A DNA stretch of 64,000 nucleotides from Stieleria bergensis. Its GTDB lineage: Bacteria; Planctomycetota; Planctomycetia; Pirellulales; Pirellulaceae. Each line of letters opens with the position of its first letter. Position 1 is the first letter of the stretch. The translations under genes and the position numbers were made by a program. The notes beneath the pieces are model-generated. The model was not told the origin of the DNA. It did no database searches and saw only the letters and a list, made by a program, of their open reading frames with translations. Positions 59,611-64,000 of the stretch are shown one piece after another. The stretch lies in NCBI GenBank assembly GCA_007745635.1, contig CP036272.1:2187765-2251764 (forward strand). Direction: 5' to 3'.

Positions 59611-59899
59611 CGGATGCATTCATTGAGTTGTCGGCTGGGGCACCGCTTTGAACCGCGATGGGGTGGGGCCTGAAACGCCGCTGGTTCCTTGTTCGATGGG
59701 CGTTGGTCGCCTGTTCTTGGCCTGTTTCCCGTTCACAGCGATCGTGGCCGCGGATTGCCACCGGCCGCGAACGCATTGCCACCGACTGCGGACTGACCTG
59801 AAAATCCACAGCTGCCCGATACCCAGAACGGCGCCGATGCATTAGGCTTTGCAGAGAACTTTTGCTTCTGATTTTGCCGCGATAGGAGTTTCGTGGACG

Positions 59900-60976
59900 A
59901 TGGCGCCAGATGAATCCCTGCCTGAGGGAAACCCGTCCGCTGGATTGAACATGCTGAATCCAGTTCAGGCTTCGCCGGTAGTGCCTCTTGATCAGTTGAC
60001 TGCGTCGCTTGCTCCGCATGTGGCCAGTTGGCAGCATCGCTATTTATTGGGCCTGGAAACGCTAACTGCCCAAGAGATCACAACCTTGCTGGATGTGGCT
60101 CAAATCTTAAAAGAGGCGACCGAAGGTTGTCGTCGCAAGGTCCCACTGCTGACGGGCAAAACCTGCGCGAACCTGTTTTTTGAAAATAGCACGCGGACGC
60201 GGAACAGTTTCTCGTTGGCTGCGAAACGGCTTGGCGCTGACACCGTCGAGTTCGGTGCCTCGGGCTCAAGTACCGCCAAAGGCGAGACGTTTGCCGACAC
60301 GGCCAAGACCATTGAAGCGATGGGAGTTGACTGGGTGGTGACGCGCCATTCCACTCCCGGGACGCCTCATTTGTTGGCACGCGAATTGAAATGCTGTGTC
60401 TTGAACGCTGGCGATGGACCACATGAGCATCCCACCCAAGGCTTGCTGGACTTGTTGACCATTCGTCAGCATCGCGAATCGATCAAAGGGCTGACGGTCG
60501 CCTTGGTAGGCGATATCGCTCACAGCCGAACAGCACGTAGCAACGTCTGGGGGCTCAAGAAACTAGGGGCTCATGTCATTATCTGCGGACCACCGACGTT
60601 GGTCAGTGAGCGCTGGAAAGAGCTCGGATTTGAAGTGGCACACCACTTGGACGAGATCCTGCCACGCTGTGACGTGTTGAACTTGTTGCGGATTCAATTT
60701 GAACGCCAGAATGCTCGCCCGTTTCCTAGCGTGCATGAATATGCCGCCTTATATGCCATGAATGCGAAACGCATGCAGTTGGCCAAAGAAGACATTTTGA
60801 TCATGGCGCCGGGACCCATTAATCGAGGCGTTGAAATCACCCCTGAGGTCGCCGATGGACCGCACAGCGTGATCTTGGAGCAAGTCAACAATGGGATCGC
60901 GGTTCGGATGGCGGCCTTGTACTTGTTGTCCGCCGCCGATGATCGCTTGCGAGCCGCAGGTCGTTCCCACAGCTAA
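59900..60976 (+). CDS. pyrB: aspartate carbamoyltransferase catalytic subunit
   Basis: 358 residues from ATG 59900, which has an AGGAG site upstream; a TTG start at 59849 is less likely. It joins carbamoyl phosphate and aspartate in pyrimidine synthesis. The carbamoyl-phosphate site is FENSTRTRNSF (residues 95-104), with HPTQGLLDLLT and PGPINRGVEI further on. It carries about 45 extra N-terminal residues relative to E. coli PyrB, as in class A enzymes. The dihydroorotase homologue follows 84 bp downstream. Confidence 0.95.
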   Translation: MAPDESLPEGNPSAGLNMLNPVQASPVVPLDQLTASLAPHVASWQHRYLLGLETLTAQEITTLLDVAQILKEATEGCRRKVPLLTGKTCANLFFENSTRTRNSFSLAAKRLGADTVEFGASGSSTAKGETFADTAKTIEAMGVDWVVTRHSTPGTPHLLARELKCCVLNAGDGPHEHPTQGLLDLLTIRQHRESIKGLTVALVGDIAHSRTARSNVWGLKKLGAHVIICGPPTLVSERWKELGFEVAHHLDEILPRCDVLNLLRIQFERQNARPFPSVHEYAALYAMNAKRMQLAKEDILIMAPGPINRGVEITPEVADGPHSVILEQVNNGIAVRMAALYLLSAADDRLRAAGRSHS

Positions 60977-61060
60977 CTGAGATGCCGCCGCGTCCATGGG
61001 CGTCAGGCACGTCCCGGACACTTCATTACCTTTTAGACTCGCCACGCGATTGCCGAAGAC

Positions 61061-62356
61061 ATGGTTGCTGCACTGTTGATTGAAAATGGGACGCTGGTTG
61101 ATCCAAGTCAAAACTTGAATCGACCCGGGCGACTGTTGTGCATTGACGGTCAGGTTGTTTCTTTGGATCCCGCTGATGGTGATCTGCCGCCAGATGTTCA
61201 GCGAGTCGATGCCACAGGGTGTTTGGTCGCTCCGGGGTTGGTCGATCTGGGCGTCGAGCTTCGCGAACCGGGTGCTGAAGAAGACGAAACCATTGCAAGC
61301 GGTTCCGAAGCCGCATTGGTGGGCGGGTACACCTCGATCTTGGCGACCAGCAACACCAGTCCCGTGATCGATTCTTATGGAGCGGTTGAGTACGTTCGCC
61401 AGAAAGCAGCACAAGCCTCCGGAGCACGGGTGCATGTGATCGCCTGCCTCAGTAAGGGTGGCAAAGGCGAACAGATGGCCGAATTAGGGCTGCTAACGGA
61501 AGCTGGCGCTGTCGTTTTCAGTGACGCGCCCAAGCCGGTCCCCAGCGACGCGCTGCTTAAGCGTGCACTGGAATATTGCCGCATGCTTGATCGACCGGTC
61601 TTCGATCGGCCTTCAGTGCCCGAATTAGCTGCTGGCGGCGTGATGCACGACGGCAAGGTTGCGCTGGTGCTGGGGCTGAAAGGGTTGCCAACCGAAGCAG
61701 AAGACTTGGCCGTGGCTCGGGATGTTCGCTTGGCCGAAGCCACGATGGGACGATTGCATGTTGGACCGGTCAGCACGATGGGCGCCGTTGACATGTTTCG
61801 GCGAGTCAAGAGTCGAGGCGTCGAAGTCACGGCATCGGTTTGCCCGCATAACTTGATCCTGGATGACTCGGTGATGGCATCCTATGAATCTCGATTCAAA
61901 GTCCATCCGCCGCTACGCAGTCCCGCTCATGTCGAGATGCTGCGGCACGCGATCAAAGACAAGACGATTGATGCGATTCAGTCGGGGCACATGCCTCGTA
62001 GCCGCGAAAAGATGATGGACGATTTAGATCGTTCGCCGTTCGGGCTCTCCTCGCTGGAAACGTCGCTGGCGACCGCTGCGACGGCACTTGTTCGCACCGG
62101 CATCTTGGATTGGCTGGAACTGTTTGATCGCATGTCAACTCGCCCGGCTCAGATCGCTGGTCTGGATCGCGCCGGTAGCCTGCTGGCGGGCAAGGATGCA
62201 GACATTGTGATCGTTGATCCCAATGCTGGCTGGAAAGTTGATTCAAGTCAGTTTCGATCAACTTGTATCAGCACACCACTGGAAGGCGCCGAGCTGATCG
62301 GCAAAGTAAAAGCCACCATCGTTGCTGGCCAAGTCCGCTATCGTGCCGCAGGCTAG
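61061..62356 (+). CDS. dihydroorotase-like protein lacking metal ligands (PyrC', pseudo-dihydroorotase)
   Basis: 431 residues, full length. The family framework is intact: VDPSQNLNRPGRLLCIDG, APGLVDLGVELREPGAEEDE, and the C-terminal LDRAGSLLAGKDADIVIVDPN (shown in part). The metal-binding HxH is replaced by Gly64-Val-Glu66. Later metal ligands are also changed: SGHMPRSREK where active enzymes have TDHAPHxxxEK, and VGPVST where HVST is expected. It is therefore probably inactive and a structural partner of PyrB, as in class A transcarbamoylases of pseudomonads. The true dihydroorotase should be elsewhere in the genome. Confidence 0.9.
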   Translation: MVAALLIENGTLVDPSQNLNRPGRLLCIDGQVVSLDPADGDLPPDVQRVDATGCLVAPGLVDLGVELREPGAEEDETIASGSEAALVGGYTSILATSNTSPVIDSYGAVEYVRQKAAQASGARVHVIACLSKGGKGEQMAELGLLTEAGAVVFSDAPKPVPSDALLKRALEYCRMLDRPVFDRPSVPELAAGGVMHDGKVALVLGLKGLPTEAEDLAVARDVRLAEATMGRLHVGPVSTMGAVDMFRRVKSRGVEVTASVCPHNLILDDSVMASYESRFKVHPPLRSPAHVEMLRHAIKDKTIDAIQSGHMPRSREKMMDDLDRSPFGLSSLETSLATAATALVRTGILDWLELFDRMSTRPAQIAGLDRAGSLLAGKDADIVIVDPNAGWKVDSSQFRSTCISTPLEGAELIGKVKATIVAGQVRYRAAG

Positions 62357-62415
62357 GCAACACGTCGCTTCCTTGCTGGTAGTCTTCTTCACGCAAATGC
62401 GTCGCGACTGATGCG

Positions 62416-63825
62416 TCAGTGATTGAACGTGAATTCGGTGCTGGTCAAGATGCTCCAGGCTGCATCGCGTAGCGCCGTCAAGCGTTCCTCGGGGCCGTAT
62501 TCCTTGATGACGTTCAGCATGTTTTGCTGTTCGCTATCGGTCGGTTCACGGCACAGCGCTGCGAGGAACAGTTCTCGGATGATCATGGCGTCATCTTGTT
62601 TGGCGGCAACGGCCTTGTCGATGCGATTGTCCTTTGCCTCGAGTTTGGGATTCAGCGTGTCACCGTTAGACAGATGCAGGACCTGGACCATACTTGGTTC
62701 GTCGCTGCGTTCGCATTCGCAGGTGATTTCCCGCGGGTTGCGTCCGAAGGTTTTCAGGAAATAGGATTCGACGGCAGAGTCATAGAGTTCAATCGCTCGC
62801 GTCCCGCTTTTGTAGAAATCCGTTTTCTGCTTATCCGCCCCGGGGTAGGCAACTTGGTTAAACGTCGTCGAGGTTTCCAGGACTTGGTCGATCGAATCGA
62901 GCAAGACTTCGGCCATCAGGCGTTTGGGGTAGTAGCGACTGTTGTACTTTTGCTCGTCCCGGTTGGTGTCCAGGGCAACACTGCTGCGTTGGTACGTTTC
63001 GCTTTGCATGATGGTCTTCATCATTTGCTTGACGTCGAACTTTGCTTCGATCAGATGCTCGCTGACGGCATCTAGCATGGCTTCATTGGAGGCTGGGTTG
63101 CTCAGTCGCAGGTCATCAACTTGTTCAACCAAGCCTTGGCCGAAGAAGTTCGCCCAGATCCGATTGCCAATCGCCCGAGCGAAGTATGGATTGTCTTTAT
63201 TGGTCATCCAGTCGGCCAGCACTTGGCGGCGATCACCATCGGCGTCAAACGCAATGGGTTTCTGGTCGAGGGGCGCCGGGGGTTGTGGTTTGCCTCGGTT
63301 CGGCTGGATGAGCTCGCCGTTGGTCGCCACATAGAGCGTTCGCAGGCCGTCCCCGTTTCTTCCATCGCCGCCCCAGCCTTTTGCTCGCACGCGTGCAAAC
63401 AAGTTGGCCATGGCATAGTACTGGTCATTGGTCCATTTTTCCAGCGGATGGTTGTGGCACTTGGCACATCCGATCGACAATCCCATGAAGGCCTGGCAGA
63501 CGTTTTCGGTCATGTCTTCGGGGGATTGGTGTAGCGCATAAAAGTTGGTGGCACCATTTTCATCGCTGCGGCCCGTGGCGGTTAGGATTTCGCTGACGAA
63601 CTGGTCCCAGGGTTGATTTTCAGCAACGCGAGATCGGACCCATTGGTAATAAGATTTCACTGCGTTGGGACGCAGGCGAGTGCCGTTGATCAACAGCAAG
63701 TCCGACCATTTGTAGGTCCAGTAGGCAACGTAATCTTCGCTTGCCAGCAGATGATCGATCCAGAGGTCGCGGCGTTGATTGGGGGCAAACTGGTTGTAGG
63801 TCTGGCGTTCGGTGTCGGTGGGCAA
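62416..63825 (-). CDS. DUF1549/DUF1553 protein, 5' end interrupted
   Basis: 469 residues from TTG 63825. A remnant of DUF1549 is followed by CAKCHNHPLEKWTNDQYYAM near residue 118 (shown in part) and DUF1553 (NPYFARAIGNRIWANFFGQG). Upstream of the TTG the frame stays open for 40 codons to a TAG at 63946, and these still encode conserved DUF1549 sequence (CDDEAFLRRSTLDAIGRLPTD). No standard start lies there. Full-length relatives have more N-terminal sequence, so the gene is probably truncated or frame-disrupted. Confidence 0.75.
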   Translation of the reverse strand: MPTDTERQTYNQFAPNQRRDLWIDHLLASEDYVAYWTYKWSDLLLINGTRLRPNAVKSYYQWVRSRVAENQPWDQFVSEILTATGRSDENGATNFYALHQSPEDMTENVCQAFMGLSIGCAKCHNHPLEKWTNDQYYAMANLFARVRAKGWGGDGRNGDGLRTLYVATNGELIQPNRGKPQPPAPLDQKPIAFDADGDRRQVLADWMTNKDNPYFARAIGNRIWANFFGQGLVEQVDDLRLSNPASNEAMLDAVSEHLIEAKFDVKQMMKTIMQSETYQRSSVALDTNRDEQKYNSRYYPKRLMAEVLLDSIDQVLETSTTFNQVAYPGADKQKTDFYKSGTRAIELYDSAVESYFLKTFGRNPREITCECERSDEPSMVQVLHLSNGDTLNPKLEAKDNRIDKAVAAKQDDAMIIRELFLAALCREPTDSEQQNMLNVIKEYGPEERLTALRDAAWSILTSTEFTFNH

Positions 63826-63945
63826 GCGACCGATGGCATCCAGTGTGCTGCGTCGTAGAAACGCTTCGTCGTCGCATCGCGGTGAGGGGAGTGCCGGGAT
63901 AAAACCGGATTGAGATAGGGAATGAAAGTGTCCTACGTAGAAAGT

Positions 63946-64000
63946 CTAGCCAACTGCTATGGCCTCCATCGGAGGTGCAGAGAGGGTAACCGATCTGTGC
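63946..64000. other. unidentified sequence at the right edge
   Basis: It borders the truncated DUF1549 gene. The junction shows the palindrome CCTACGTAGG-like motif and an AAAGTG/AAAGTC direct repeat. It could be the end of a mobile element, but 55 bases are too few to decide. Confidence 0.25.

Overview
The gene families point to a marine-type planctomycete of the Rhodopirellula/Pirellulaceae kind. The evidence is a DUF1501 protein paired with a PSCyt1/DUF1549/DUF1553 cytochrome-like protein, a second DUF1549/DUF1553 protein, a formylglycine-type sulfatase, PQQ-like beta-propeller proteins, a serine/threonine kinase with a propeller sensor, and few clear Shine-Dalgarno sites. Base composition is moderately GC-rich. 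Genes lie on both strands in short operons with long spacers. I see no rRNA, convincing tRNA, CRISPR array, prophage or complete insertion sequence. Taxonomy is inferred from gene content only. Layout, 1-21 kb: a clipped gene start at the left edge; a secreted carbohydrate-binding-like protein; a secreted alpha/beta hydrolase; a minus-strand operon of PSCyt1/DUF1553 and DUF1501; a divergent LysR regulator with a LysR-type dyad at its own start; glutamate synthase gltB-gltD closed by a terminator; a PilZ-like protein; homoserine dehydrogenase; and a GspF/GspE-like pair. 21-31 kb: a minus-strand run made of a PQQ-propeller protein, a large lipoprotein with membrane segments, an ABC ATPase, a YfhO-like membrane protein and dapA, with a family 2 glycosyltransferase upstream. 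A 1-kb spacer follows with an AT-rich patch, one DnaA-box-like site and a minisatellite. 31-45 kb: an M16 peptidase, a Rieske ferredoxin, a sulfatase fused to an alpha/beta hydrolase, a Cys-rich lipoprotein, a 21-bp tandem array, cardiolipin synthase, and a large membrane kinase with a 12-bp coding repeat. 45-56 kb: groES-groEL, a YugP-type zinc peptidase, another PQQ-propeller protein, an Rpn-family nuclease, an SRPBCC-epimerase fusion, an alpha/beta hydrolase, a 15-bp array, and a sigma-70 factor. 56-64 kb: a MerR/CarH-like regulator whose B12-ligand residues are replaced, a hydrolase-fold protein lacking its catalytic triad, a receiver-only response regulator, a DUF423 membrane protein, pyrB followed by a dihydroorotase homologue without metal ligands, and a DUF1549/DUF1553 gene interrupted at its 5' end. 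Metabolic links are ordinary: gltBD makes glutamate, hom and dapA serve aspartate-family amino acids, and pyrB plus the pseudo-dihydroorotase probably form a class A aspartate transcarbamoylase. The best leads for something new are pseudo-enzymes and degenerate sensors clustered at 56-62 kb, the sulfatase-hydrolase fusion, and a family of short dispersed hairpins with several unrelated minisatellites. I did not find a clear, wholly new multi-gene system.
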